This document shows positions 26,383 to 35,284 of a stretch of DNA of 64,000 nucleotides, one piece after another. A program made the translations under genes and the position numbers. A model generated the notes under the pieces. That model ran no database searches and was not told the DNA's origin. It saw nothing but the letters and a program-made list of their open reading frames with translations. Every line of letters starts with the position of its first letter. Within the stretch, counting starts at the first letter, position 1. The stretch comes from WRMS01 sp038562165 (GTDB taxonomy: Bacteria; Bacillota; Peptococcia; DRI-13; UBA5745). Location of the stretch: positions 1-64,000 of the forward strand of contig JBCFAO010000011.1 in the NCBI GenBank assembly GCA_038562165.1, in the 5' to 3' direction.

Positions 26383-26922
26383 ATGAAAGAGTTGAAGGGA
26401 ACCAAGACGGAACAAAATTTGATGACAGCCTTTGCCGGCGAAAGCCAGGCCCACACCAAGTATCTTTACTATGCCGCCATGGCTAAAAAAGAAGGTCTGG
26501 AAAAAGTGGCTGATATTTTTGAAGAGACTTCCCGCAATGAAAAAGCTCACGCCTATATTTGGTTCAAGCTGCTCCATGACGGCATGCCTTCCACGGACGT
26601 CAATCTCCAGGATGCTGCCAGCGGCGAAAATTATGAGTGGACAGACATGTATGCCACTTTTGCCAAAGAGGCTAAAGAAGAAGGCTTCGACAAGATCGCA
26701 TTTCTTTTTGAAGGCGTAGGCAAAATCGAGAAAGATCACGAAGAAAGATACCTGAGACTTCTGGATAAAGTGAAAAACGGCGTTATTTTTGAATCAGAGA
26801 ATGAAATCCTTTGGATTTGCAGAAATTGCGGCAATATCCATTTCGGCAAAAAAGCTCCCGAGGTTTGCCCTGTTTGCGACCATCCCAAATCTTTCTTTGA
26901 GAAACGCTGCTTAAACTACTAA
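26383..26922 (+). CDS. rbr: Rubrerythrin
   Basis: 179 aa from the ATG at 26383, GAAAGGGG upstream; the frame extends 5' by seven codons without support. A ferritin-like diiron domain has ligand motifs E20, E53-x-x-H56, E96/E99 and E116-x-x-H119. It is followed by a rubredoxin-like domain with CxxCG and CxxC (CRNCG, CPVCD). Rubrerythrin reduces hydrogen peroxide in the cytoplasm of anaerobes using NAD(P)H-derived electrons. It is a single-gene transcript with its own promoter, palindrome and terminator. Confidence 0.96.
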   Translation: MKELKGTKTEQNLMTAFAGESQAHTKYLYYAAMAKKEGLEKVADIFEETSRNEKAHAYIWFKLLHDGMPSTDVNLQDAASGENYEWTDMYATFAKEAKEEGFDKIAFLFEGVGKIEKDHEERYLRLLDKVKNGVIFESENEILWICRNCGNIHFGKKAPEVCPVCDHPKSFFEKRCLNY

Positions 26923-26963
26923 GAGCTTAAGCCATAGTTTGGGCGTTATTAATTTAAATAAAG

Positions 26964-27011
26964 AAAAGCTGCTTTTCTTTGGAGTGGATTCCAAAGGGAA
27001 GCAGCTTTTTT
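26964..27011 (+). terminator. Rho-independent terminator of rubrerythrin
   Basis: AAAAGCTGCTT and TCTTTGGA pair with TCCAAAGG and AAGCAGCTTTTTT around a short loop, forming a stem of about 18 bp followed by a T run. Confidence 0.88.
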
Positions 27012-27102
27012 GGGCCTCTTAGGCGGTTGGAGGCTGCTGATCGCAACTAACTGGCCAAACTCATCAAAAGGCACAAAACTAACTAAAGATTTCGGTATAA
27101 CT

Positions 27103-27154
27103 CATAGTGACGACGACAGTTGTCACTATGATCCCCTGGCCACTATGATCCCCT
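27103..27154. repeat. Small inverted and direct repeats
   Basis: CATAGTGAC (27103-27111) is inverted as GTCACTATG (27122-27130). CACTATGATCCCCT then occurs twice in direct orientation (27124-27137 and 27141-27154). No gene is seen here. Confidence 0.6.
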
Positions 27155-27312
27155 ACTGTGCAAAAAACGAGGTAATGCGGTATTAATAGTAATTATTACT
27201 GATCAGTGAGCTACCGTTTGATTAATTATGTGCATAATTTGGCGCATTGTGCATATATGCACTCGCTTTTGCATAAGGCTACCGCATTACCTCGTTTTTT
27301 GTGCACCACAGT
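27155..27312. repeat. Long imperfect cruciform-forming inverted repeat
   Basis: The arm at 27155-27182 (ACTGTGCAAAAAACGAGG...) is repeated in inverted form at 27280-27312 with 22 consecutive matching bases and one small insertion. The roughly 97-nt centre holds the palindrome AGTAATTATTACT (27188-27200) and several GTGCAT/TGCATA copies. No coding frame is supported in the 467-nt gap between rbr and map. Confidence 0.7.
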
Positions 27313-27320
27313 ATCCGCAC

Positions 27321-27349
27321 TGGAAATTTCTTTGCCGAAGGGTTATAAT
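27321..27349 (+). promoter_or_regulatory. Possible promoter of map
   Basis: A perfect TATAAT (27344-27349) lies 41 nt before the map start. The hexamer 17 nt upstream is TGGAAA (27321-27326), a weak -35 box. Confidence 0.4.
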
Positions 27350-27389
27350 ACTCTAATAGACAGGTAAATTCAAAGAAGGCGGAGTAATC

Positions 27390-28145
27390 ATGATTGTAAA
27401 AACGGACCAAGATTTAAAAGGAATAATGGAAGCCGGTAAGGTTGCCGCAGAAATTTTACATAAGATGGCTAAGCGGATCCGTCCCGGTATCACTACCGGG
27501 CAGTTGGATAAAATAGGCGAAGAGATGATGATTCGCTATGGAGCCAAGTCGGCGCCGAAGGTAGCTTACAATTTTCCCGGAGCTACCTGTATCAGTATTT
27601 TGCCGGAGGTAGCCCATGGTATTCCCGGTTCCCGGGAAATCAAAGCCGGGGATTTGGTCAATATCGACGTCTCCATTGAGCTAAACGGTTATTATGGCGA
27701 CAATGGTATGAGCATACCTGTAGAGCTGGAGGATGAAAGGGTTCTGAAGCTTTGCCAGGTAGGTCTGGAGGCCAGGGAAGCTGCCATTGCCGCAGCTAAA
27801 CCCGGCGGCAAAATCAATGAGATCGGCAAGGCAGTGGACCAGGTGGTCAACGCCCATGGCTACACCGTTATTAAAAATCTTTGCGGTCACGGTTTAGGCC
27901 GCAAGCTTCACGAGGCGCCGGAAAACATATTGAATTACTACAGCAAATATGAACGGGGCAAAATTAATCCGGGCCAGGTTCTGGCTTTGGAGCCTTTTAT
28001 ATCCGAAGGCCCGGAGCTGGTGAAGGACGGCGGTTATGACGAATGGGCTCTCGTGGTGCCCCAGGGTTTTTATGTGGTACAATTTGAACATACCATTATC
28101 GTGATGGAAGGCGGTACCATCGTGACCACCTTGCAGCCGGAATAA
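27390..28145 (+). CDS. map: Methionine aminopeptidase, type I
   Basis: 251 aa, start behind AAGAAGGCGGAG. It removes the initiator methionine from nascent proteins in the cytoplasm. All five metal ligands are present: D93, D104, H167 (GHGLG), E201 (LALEPF) and E233 (QFEHT); H174 matches the conserved substrate-binding His. There is no SEC-C zinc motif or N-terminal extension, so it is the minimal form. It stands alone here rather than in the common adk-map-infA order, so a second copy elsewhere in the genome is likely (inference). Confidence 0.95.
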   Translation: MIVKTDQDLKGIMEAGKVAAEILHKMAKRIRPGITTGQLDKIGEEMMIRYGAKSAPKVAYNFPGATCISILPEVAHGIPGSREIKAGDLVNIDVSIELNGYYGDNGMSIPVELEDERVLKLCQVGLEAREAAIAAAKPGGKINEIGKAVDQVVNAHGYTVIKNLCGHGLGRKLHEAPENILNYYSKYERGKINPGQVLALEPFISEGPELVKDGGYDEWALVVPQGFYVVQFEHTIIVMEGGTIVTTLQPE

Positions 28146-28209
28146 AAAAGCTTTTCGACATAAGGCATAGAAAAATAAATCAACGAGAAAAAAGGGAGAG
28201 ATTAACAGC

Positions 28210-28551
28210 ATGGAAAACTTATTTGGCAAAATGAAAGAATACGTAAAAATGGATACGGAGATTTCTACCGAGGAATTTCTGGAATACTATAAAATGGTCA
28301 TGGATAAATTGCAGTCAGGTTTTGAGAGCCTGACGGAAGAAGAGCTGTTTCAGGCGAAGATTGTCACTTCGATTATGTCCGGCAATGCCGCCACCCGTCA
28401 AAAACGGAAGGATGGCGACGCTAAGAAATTCAAAAAAATTCAGGAGAAAAGCAGCTTCTGGACAAAGGCCATCGATTACAAGCTGAAGAAATCCGGCCTT
28501 AGCGAGCAGGAAATTGAAGAACGGACCGGGGCAATAGAAAAGGAGATGTAA
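28210..28551 (+). CDS. Small helical protein, unknown function
   Basis: 113 aa, ATG behind AAAGGGAGAG. Charged, Lys/Glu-rich and predicted all-helical, without membrane segments or cysteines. Its stop overlaps the next gene's start by 1 nt (TAATG), so it is co-translated with the UPF0182 protein. Not recognised; its fixed position suggests an accessory cytoplasmic partner (inference). Confidence 0.75.
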   Translation: MENLFGKMKEYVKMDTEISTEEFLEYYKMVMDKLQSGFESLTEEELFQAKIVTSIMSGNAATRQKRKDGDAKKFKKIQEKSSFWTKAIDYKLKKSGLSEQEIEERTGAIEKEM

Positions 28552-31376
28552 TGAATAAGAAAAAGCCTTGGCTTTGGACGATAGCGGGATTCCTGGCGGT
28601 CCTGCTTTTTATTTCCGGGGTTTTAATACGCTTTCGTTTAGATCAGCAGTGGTTTGCCAGCGTTGGCTATATGCCGGTTTTCTGGCGCTCCCTCTTATGG
28701 AAAGGAGCGGTGGGGCTAGGTATATTCGGCTTGTTTTTTCTCGTCAGCTATTTTAATCTCCATCTGGCTCTCCGCCGGGCCGGCCATCACCGCCAAAAGC
28801 TGCCGGCGGCCTTGCTGGCGGTTTTGTTTGCCTTGATTCTTTGGGCGGAAGCCGGCAATGTCTGGTTTATGGTATTGCAGGCCTTGAACTCCACGGCTTT
28901 CGGCGCCGCCGATCCCCAATTTGGTCTGGATATCGGTTTCTACGTCTTTCACCTGCCTTTCCTGGAATTGCTTCAAGGCCTGCTGGGTACTTTTTTGACC
29001 CTGCACCTGTTGGCCACTTTGCTGATCTACCTGCTTCCCATAATTATGGGAGAGCATTCCGGCAAGGCGGCAGGGAATGGGGGGAGTTCGCCGGGACCTG
29101 CTGTGGAAGTAGACGGCGGGGACGGCAAATTCTTCAGGATCGACGGACAGCCTTTTTCTAAACTGAAAAAAGGCGGTTTCTTTCCCCATTGGAAGGGCTG
29201 GAGCCATTGCGGCTTTTTGCTGGGTATCCTGATTATGCTTCAGGCAACAGAGCAGTTGCTGGGCGTATTTCGCCTCATGTATGACCAGGGGGGCATCGTG
29301 GGCGGCGGCGGAGCTGCAGATATAGCCGTCAGACTGCCGGCAGCTTATGTTTTAGCGGCGATTTCTCTGATTATCGGCCTGGTGGTCATGGTGAGAAGCC
29401 GCCGTTATTTAAAGCAGGCCGCTGTGGCTTTTGTCTGCTATCTCATCCTCAGCTTCCTTTTGCAAGAGGTGATTCCCGGCTTCTACCAGCAATTCGTGGT
29501 GGATCCCAATGAAATTTCCCGGGAGCAGCCTTATATTCAGCGCAATATCGAGTTCACCAACCGGGCTTACCATCTGAATCAGCTGGAGGAACGGGAATAT
29601 CCCGTAGGTCTTCTGTCTCTGGAAGAGCTGGAGGCTAACCGGGATGTTATCGAGCATATCCGTATTCTGGATCAGGGAGCCACCCACACCACCTACAGCC
29701 AGCAGCAGGAGCTGCGGCGTTATTACAGCTTTTCCGATGTAGACGTGGACCGCTATATCATTGACGGCAAGTACACTCAGGTAATGGTGGCTGCCCGGGA
29801 GATGGACCAGTCAAAACTGCCCGAGCAATCCCAGAATTTCAACAACCGTCTTTTCCAATATACCCATGGCTTTGGTCTGGCTATGAGTCCGGCCAATAAG
29901 GTAACAGCCACCGGCTTGCCGGACTATCTGATTAAAGATATTCCGCCGGTAAGCCGGCAATTAGAAATTACCCAGCCTCGTATTTATTACGGGGAAATGA
30001 CCGCCAACAATGTAATTGTAAAAACGAAGCTGGCGGAGCTGGATTATACCGACGGCGAGCAGAACAAGGATTATTTTTATGAAGGAGAAGGGGGCATACC
30101 CATGACCCTCCTCAACCGTTTGCTGCTTTCCTTGCGGGATATGGAATACCGCTATTTGTTTTCCGGTTATATCACAGGGGAAAGCCTTTACCTGGAAACC
30201 CGCAATGTGGTGGACCGGTCAGCCAGGATTGCGCCCTTTTTGAGCTATGACCATGATCCTTATATCGTCCTGACCGGTGAGGGCGGGATGGTTTATATGC
30301 TGGACGCTTATACCCATACCAGCCGTTACCCTTACTCCCAGGCTTATGATGCTTCCGGAATGAATTATTTGCGCAACAGCATAAAAATTACGGTGGATGC
30401 TTATAGCGGGGATGTGAATTTTTATATTTTTGACAAGGAAGATCCCATTGCCGCCACTTATGCCAAGATTTATCCGGGATTATTCAAGTTCAGGGAGGAT
30501 ATGCCGGAGGATTTGCAAAATCATGTCCGCTATCCGGAAGCTATGTTCCAGATCCAAAGCAGGATGCTGCAGGATTACCATATGAGCAGCCCGGTGGTGT
30601 TTTACAACCGGGAAGACCGCTGGGCCTTTGCCGACCAGATCATCGGCTCGGAACGCAAAGAGCAGGAGCCCTATTATACCATCAGCCGCCTGCCGGGAGA
30701 GGAAGAAGCGGAGTTTGTGCTGCTGCGCAATTTTACGCCCTACGGCCGGGACAATATGGTAGCCTGGCTGGCCGGGCGCAGTGACGGCGATAATTACGGC
30801 AAGCTGCTGCTTTATACCTTTTCGAAAGGCAGCCAGATCATGGGGCCCATGCAGGTAGAATCCCAAATCGATCAGGATCCGGAGATATCCAGCCAGTTGA
30901 GCCTTTGGGGACAAGGGGGCAGCACACTGATCCGGGGCAATATGCTGGTTTACCCTGTGGATGACGCCCTGCTTTATGTGGAGCCTTTGTATTTATCTTC
31001 TGATAAAAACCGCTATCCTCAGTTATTGCGGCTATTTGTTTATTATAATGACCGGATCGTTATGGCAGCCAGCCTGGATGAGGCTTTGGCCCAGCTATTC
31101 TCCGGTTATGGGGAGAGTACAGGCCAGGGGACTGAGGAGCCGGCATTGCCCGATTCAGGGCCGGATAAGGAAGAGCCTCCCAATGAGGTTAATCCCGGCT
31201 CTTGGGCTGACAATGAGACTATACCTTTAGAGATTCGCCAAAGGCTGACCCGGCTCATCGAACTGCAAAAAACCGGGAAAGCAGCCTTGGCCAGGGGCGA
31301 CTGGGCGGTTTACGGCGCAACCCAGGAAGAAATGGCAAAAATTCTTGAGGAGTTGGATAACCATGGGGTTAATTGA
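28551..31376 (+). CDS. UPF0182 (COG1615) large membrane protein
   Basis: 941 aa. Seven or so N-terminal TM helices (about 1-310) carry the typical pattern FGLDIGFYVFHLPFLE and WFxxxGY. They are followed by a long extracellular region with the conserved NIEFTNRAY, a WxDNxTIPL-like end and a Pro/Glu linker before the last helices (DNETIPLEIRQRL, ALARGDWAVYG). The length and domain order agree with UPF0182 proteins of Firmicutes and Actinobacteria, whose function is unknown. It overlaps the next gene by 14 nt. Confidence 0.93.
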   Translation: MNKKKPWLWTIAGFLAVLLFISGVLIRFRLDQQWFASVGYMPVFWRSLLWKGAVGLGIFGLFFLVSYFNLHLALRRAGHHRQKLPAALLAVLFALILWAEAGNVWFMVLQALNSTAFGAADPQFGLDIGFYVFHLPFLELLQGLLGTFLTLHLLATLLIYLLPIIMGEHSGKAAGNGGSSPGPAVEVDGGDGKFFRIDGQPFSKLKKGGFFPHWKGWSHCGFLLGILIMLQATEQLLGVFRLMYDQGGIVGGGGAADIAVRLPAAYVLAAISLIIGLVVMVRSRRYLKQAAVAFVCYLILSFLLQEVIPGFYQQFVVDPNEISREQPYIQRNIEFTNRAYHLNQLEEREYPVGLLSLEELEANRDVIEHIRILDQGATHTTYSQQQELRRYYSFSDVDVDRYIIDGKYTQVMVAAREMDQSKLPEQSQNFNNRLFQYTHGFGLAMSPANKVTATGLPDYLIKDIPPVSRQLEITQPRIYYGEMTANNVIVKTKLAELDYTDGEQNKDYFYEGEGGIPMTLLNRLLLSLRDMEYRYLFSGYITGESLYLETRNVVDRSARIAPFLSYDHDPYIVLTGEGGMVYMLDAYTHTSRYPYSQAYDASGMNYLRNSIKITVDAYSGDVNFYIFDKEDPIAATYAKIYPGLFKFREDMPEDLQNHVRYPEAMFQIQSRMLQDYHMSSPVVFYNREDRWAFADQIIGSERKEQEPYYTISRLPGEEEAEFVLLRNFTPYGRDNMVAWLAGRSDGDNYGKLLLYTFSKGSQIMGPMQVESQIDQDPEISSQLSLWGQGGSTLIRGNMLVYPVDDALLYVEPLYLSSDKNRYPQLLRLFVYYNDRIVMAASLDEALAQLFSGYGESTGQGTEEPALPDSGPDKEEPPNEVNPGSWADNETIPLEIRQRLTRLIELQKTGKAALARGDWAVYGATQEEMAKILEELDNHGVN

Positions 31377-32760
31377 GAAAGGGGCTGTTTTGCGCCCGCC
31401 CCTTTATCTTTTGCTTGCAATGGTCTATCTGTTCTGGACCGTCTTTAGCGGAATCTTTTTTCAGATTGCTTTCGGCCTATTGCTCCTGCTGGCGGTTTTA
31501 CTGGCTTTTCCCTTGGCCAGCCGCAGCAATATCCTGGTCAGCGGCAGCCTCTATGTGCTGGGGATGATTCTGCTTTCCTTCTCCGGCGGCGGCCCTGCCG
31601 GATGGCTGGTGGCTTTCACGTCCAATGGCGGCCTGGTGGCCCTTTTCATTGCGTTGCCTTTATATAATATTTTATTGGATTACAACGATTATGTGGGAGC
31701 CATGGAAAAGCTTTTTCGTTTATATGTCCGCCAAAGCTGGTGGTTCTTTGCGCTGGCCTCGGCCTTTGCCGGTCTTTTGGGCGCGGTGATGAACCTGGGG
31801 GGCATGACCCTGATGCATCAATTGCTGCGGCCTTATCAAGATCATTATGGCGATGATATCCAGATGGCGCAGGCCCTGAGCCGGGGTAACCTGTCCATGA
31901 GCTATTGGGCCCCTTGCCATATGTCCGTAGCCACGGTGGTTACCTATACGGGCATATCCTGGCTGGCTCTGGCCCCCAAAGGCGTGCTGCTTTCTCTATT
32001 TCAACTGCTTTTTATCGCTGCTTTCTTCTATATAGCCGGCGGCAAAAAAGGCCGGCAAAGCATCCCTTTTTCTGTCTCTGATTCCGGTATAGGGGCTGCT
32101 TCTGTCAAAGCCAAGCTGCCCCGGCAGGATAAGCAAACATTAATCGAGCTGCTGGCCGTCTATAGCGGATTGGTGGTTTTAGTGGCTTTGCTGAACCGCT
32201 TTACCAGTTTGCCGGTGCTGGCCATCATTTCTTTATCGGCCTTCGTCTATCCGCCTTTTATCGGCCTGGTCAAGGGCGCGGGACAGACCTATCGGATGAA
32301 ATGGCGCAAGTATAAAGAAAAGACTTTAGGAGGAATCGTCAATCAGGTGGTGATGTTTTCCTCCGTAGGTTTTTTTGGCAAGGCTATCGAATATTCCGGC
32401 ATCGGCGAATACTTAATTAATAAGCTGCTGCCTCAAAACCCGGCCCATCCTTCGCTGGCTATTATGATGATCGCTTTTTTGTTTCTGATTCTGGCTTTGC
32501 TGGGGATTCATCCCGTCATCACCATCATTGCTCTGGCGGCAGCCTTGCGGCCGGAAGTATTGGCTTTGACTCCCCTTGATCTTGCCTATACCTACCTATT
32601 GGGATATAGTGTGGCCGTTACCGTGTCGCCTTTTTTTGCCGTAGGACTTACCATATCGGCGCTCAACGGCCTTAACCCCTGGGAGGGTATGGCAAAGCAT
32701 AATCTTGTTTACAGCATCTTTTTGATTATTGTGTTTGCCCAGATTATTCCCAGGATATAA
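31363..32760 (+). CDS. Polytopic permease, possibly ion-transporter superfamily
   Basis: 465 aa from the ATG at 31363 (GAGGAG 10 nt upstream), inside the end of the UPF0182 gene. About twelve TM helices with helix-breaking motifs in two halves (GAVMNLGGMTLMHQ; LLGIHPVITIIALAAALRPE). This layout recalls the ion-transporter (IT/DASS-like) permeases with two re-entrant loops, but I cannot name a family with confidence. The coupling to UPF0182 suggests a shared envelope function. Confidence 0.7.
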   Translation: MGLIEKGAVLRPPLYLLLAMVYLFWTVFSGIFFQIAFGLLLLLAVLLAFPLASRSNILVSGSLYVLGMILLSFSGGGPAGWLVAFTSNGGLVALFIALPLYNILLDYNDYVGAMEKLFRLYVRQSWWFFALASAFAGLLGAVMNLGGMTLMHQLLRPYQDHYGDDIQMAQALSRGNLSMSYWAPCHMSVATVVTYTGISWLALAPKGVLLSLFQLLFIAAFFYIAGGKKGRQSIPFSVSDSGIGAASVKAKLPRQDKQTLIELLAVYSGLVVLVALLNRFTSLPVLAIISLSAFVYPPFIGLVKGAGQTYRMKWRKYKEKTLGGIVNQVVMFSSVGFFGKAIEYSGIGEYLINKLLPQNPAHPSLAIMMIAFLFLILALLGIHPVITIIALAAALRPEVLALTPLDLAYTYLLGYSVAVTVSPFFAVGLTISALNGLNPWEGMAKHNLVYSIFLIIVFAQIIPRI

Positions 32761-32780
32761 ACGAGAAAGGTCTGATCACC

Positions 32781-34001
32781 TTGAACTGGCGGAAGAATTT
32801 ATATGTGCTGTGCTTCTGCAACTTTTTTGCTAATATAGGCTTCAATATGGTTACCCCATTTATGCCGGTAATTCTCCGGCAAAATGCCGGGCTCACGGAT
32901 AACTTGTCTTTTTGGTCCGGCATGATGACCACAATGGTCTATTTTACCTACGTTATCGTACAACCTCTTTGGGGCAGAATGGCAGACCGCTCCGGCAAGC
33001 GTATGCTGCTGCTCCGTTCCGGTATCGGTATCGGCTTATCTTATTTTATGATGTCAAGATGTCACAGTATTTGGGGACTGATGGCAGTGCGGGCCCTTAA
33101 CGGCGCTTTAATGGGCTTTATCCCGTCATCGAACATACTGCTTTCCTCCACTACCCCCAGCCATTTCGTAGGCTATGCCCTGGGTACCCTAAACATGGCG
33201 GTGGCGGTGGGCATAATTCTAGGCCCCCTTGCAGGCGGAGTTATGGTGGAAAGCTTCGGTATCACCTATTCGTTATACATAGGCGGCTTCATTATGATTA
33301 TCGTAGGCCTGGCGGCTTATTTCGGTACGGAAGAAAAGCCTATTCCCGTCAATGTAGTGTTGACCCCTTTTTGGCAGGACGTCAAAGAAGCGCTGGCTGA
33401 CCCCGGCATCCGCATGCCCATCATTTGTTTATTTACTTTAAACATGTGCAACCAAATGCTGTTGACTATCCTGCCCCTTTTTGTGGCAGGTTTGCAGGCG
33501 GCACGGGCCCAGCTCATGGTGGGGATGGTGTTCTCCATCAGCGCTGTTTCTCTGGCTTTAGGTTCCCCCCTGATCAATGAGCTTCATGGCCGCAAATATC
33601 ATGTGGGCTACGTGGCGATCCTGATTTGCTGTATGCTCCTTGCCGGCGGCACCACTTTGCTGCAAGGACTGGCTCCCGGCCTGTTGTTTTTGGTGATCCA
33701 GCGTTTTATCTATGGCTTCTTTCAATCGGGCATCACCGTTTCCTCCAATGTGCTGATAGCTATCAATGCTCCCGATGAGAAACGGGGGCGGGTATTCAGC
33801 CTGGTTAATTCCCTGGCCTCCACCGGTTTTATTATCGGCCCCTTTATTGGCGGCAATTTAGGTGAAATCAATTACCGGGTACCCTTTGTCACCGCCGCTT
33901 TTTTCTTCTGTCTTACCGGCCTTTACCTATGGCGGTGGCAGAAGAAGAACCCTGGCAGCATAGAAAAGAATTTTTCCGAGGATGAGGAAGAAACGGCTTG
34001 A
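32781..34001 (+). CDS. MFS transporter (drug-efflux type)
   Basis: 406 aa, TTG start at 32781, 20 nt after the previous stop (GAGAAAGG upstream). Twelve TM helices, MFS motif A in loop 2-3 (GRMADRSGKRM), and the motif-C-like GIILGPLAGG in helix 5, which is typical of drug:proton antiporters. The C-terminus is acidic. Likely exports small molecules; substrate unknown. Third gene of the 28.2-34.0 kb operon. Confidence 0.88.
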   Translation: MNWRKNLYVLCFCNFFANIGFNMVTPFMPVILRQNAGLTDNLSFWSGMMTTMVYFTYVIVQPLWGRMADRSGKRMLLLRSGIGIGLSYFMMSRCHSIWGLMAVRALNGALMGFIPSSNILLSSTTPSHFVGYALGTLNMAVAVGIILGPLAGGVMVESFGITYSLYIGGFIMIIVGLAAYFGTEEKPIPVNVVLTPFWQDVKEALADPGIRMPIICLFTLNMCNQMLLTILPLFVAGLQAARAQLMVGMVFSISAVSLALGSPLINELHGRKYHVGYVAILICCMLLAGGTTLLQGLAPGLLFLVIQRFIYGFFQSGITVSSNVLIAINAPDEKRGRVFSLVNSLASTGFIIGPFIGGNLGEINYRVPFVTAAFFFCLTGLYLWRWQKKNPGSIEKNFSEDEEETA

Positions 34002-34061
34002 AGCTAATACTGTTGCCGGATTTTAATCCTGAAGCAGTATAAAGTAAAAAGGGCGCAAAAA

Positions 34062-34087
34062 AAAGCCCTTTCCGTAGAAAGGGCTTT
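34062..34087 (-). terminator. Terminator of the minus-strand zinc-ribbon gene
   Basis: An 11-bp perfect stem (AAAGCCCTTTC / GAAAGGGCTTT) with loop CGTA. On the minus strand it is followed by eight T, so it ends the gene at 34120-34395. It may also slow the converging MFS transcript. Confidence 0.82.
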
Positions 34088-34119
34088 GCTGCTATCTGAT
34101 CAAAGGTTGGCAGATTGAT

Positions 34120-34395
34120 CTATTGATTCTTTTGATAGCAGTCCCGGCAGTAAACAGGGCGAACACCCGTAGGCTTGAAGGGAACTTGAGTTTCCACACC
34201 GCAAGCGGAGCAGTTTACAGTATAATACTGACGCTCGCCCCGACTTTCGTTGGCAGCCTGCTTACGGGCCCGGCGACAAACAGGGCAGCGGGCAGGTTCG
34301 TTCTGAAAACCTTTTTCCGCATAAAATTCCTGTTCAGCCGTACTGAATACAAATTCCTCGCCGCAGTCTTTACATACCAGAGTTTTGTCTTCCAT
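34120..34395 (-). CDS. Small zinc-ribbon protein (zf_Tbcl-like)
   Basis: 91 aa from the start at 34395, preceded on the minus strand by AGGAGG. Two cysteine pairs in the first half (CKDCG, CPVCRR) with the motif EEFVFSTAEQEFYAEKGF, and two in the second half (CSACG, CRDCY). This matches the small CxxC zinc-ribbon proteins common in Firmicutes. It is cytoplasmic, of unknown function, and possibly nucleic-acid binding. The longer frame upstream is unsupported. It is unrelated in motif to the zinc ribbons of the 2-14 kb cluster. Confidence 0.85.
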   Translation of the reverse strand: MEDKTLVCKDCGEEFVFSTAEQEFYAEKGFQNEPARCPVCRRARKQAANESRGERQYYTVNCSACGVETQVPFKPTGVRPVYCRDCYQKNQ

Positions 34396-34639
34396 TGCAA
34401 TTCCTCCTGAAAGATAGATAGTCGCGCCGTTTTCCGTGGGAGCCAACCAAAATCTAACCCCAGGAGAGAATAGATCTTTTGCCAACCGCAAGAAAACGAT
34501 GTACGCTACCAGTATATAACATTTGAATGATAATTGCAAATAATATTTTTAGGAGTTTTTATTTCTTTCTGATTGTTTTTTGTTTTCCAAGGAAATACGT
34601 GTTTTTTTGATACAATTCTAATTTGTTGAGGAGGATTTT

Positions 34640-35284
34640 ATGAGGCTGAGGAGAAATTGGCAAGGGGAAGCGGCCTTGCCAAGTATGCCGGGGGTGATTG
34701 AGGCTAATCCAGAACTTTGCCGCCACCGTTGGCGGGAGATTTTTGGAGAGGACAGGCCTTTGCATCTGGAGATCGGCATGGGCAAAGGTGATTTTCTCAT
34801 GGGCATGGCTGCCCGCCATACCAGTGTCAATTTTGTAGGCATAGAGAGAATACCCACCGTCCTATATATAGCCGTCAGAAAAAATCAGCAGAGGCCCTTA
34901 GCTAACCTGCGGTTTTTGCCGGTGGACGCCAAGGAGCTGGAGCAGTATTTCGGCGAAAGCCAAGTGGAGCGGATATACCTGAATTTCAGTGATCCCTGGC
35001 CGAAGCAGCGGCACAGCTCCCGCCGCCTTACCCATAAGAGCAAGCTGGATATTTACAGCCGGATATTGAAGCCCGGCGGCCAAGTTCATTTGAAGACGGA
35101 TCAGGAAAAACTCTTTGATTTTTCTGTGGAGGAGTTTGTAAGGGCTGGCTGGTCCCTTGGCAAAATCACCAGGGACCTGCATAATTCCGGTTTTGAGGGC
35201 AATGTGACCACCGAATACGAAAAGCGCTTCCTGCAGCAGGGGCAGCCAATTTACCGATTAGAGGCATGGAATGGGAAAAAATAA
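34640..35284 (+). CDS. trmB: tRNA (guanine-N7)-methyltransferase
   Basis: 214 aa, start behind GAGGAGG. A Rossmann-fold SAM methyltransferase with motif I LEIGMGKGDFLMGMA and the TrmB signature NFSDPWPKQRH, followed by HSSRRLTH. It makes m7G46 in the variable loop of tRNA. The C-terminal TEYEKRFLQQGQPIYRLE is also typical. It overlaps the following RNA methyltransferase gene by 14 nt, forming an RNA-modification operon. Confidence 0.95.
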   Translation: MRLRRNWQGEAALPSMPGVIEANPELCRHRWREIFGEDRPLHLEIGMGKGDFLMGMAARHTSVNFVGIERIPTVLYIAVRKNQQRPLANLRFLPVDAKELEQYFGESQVERIYLNFSDPWPKQRHSSRRLTHKSKLDIYSRILKPGGQVHLKTDQEKLFDFSVEEFVRAGWSLGKITRDLHNSGFEGNVTTEYEKRFLQQGQPIYRLEAWNGKK

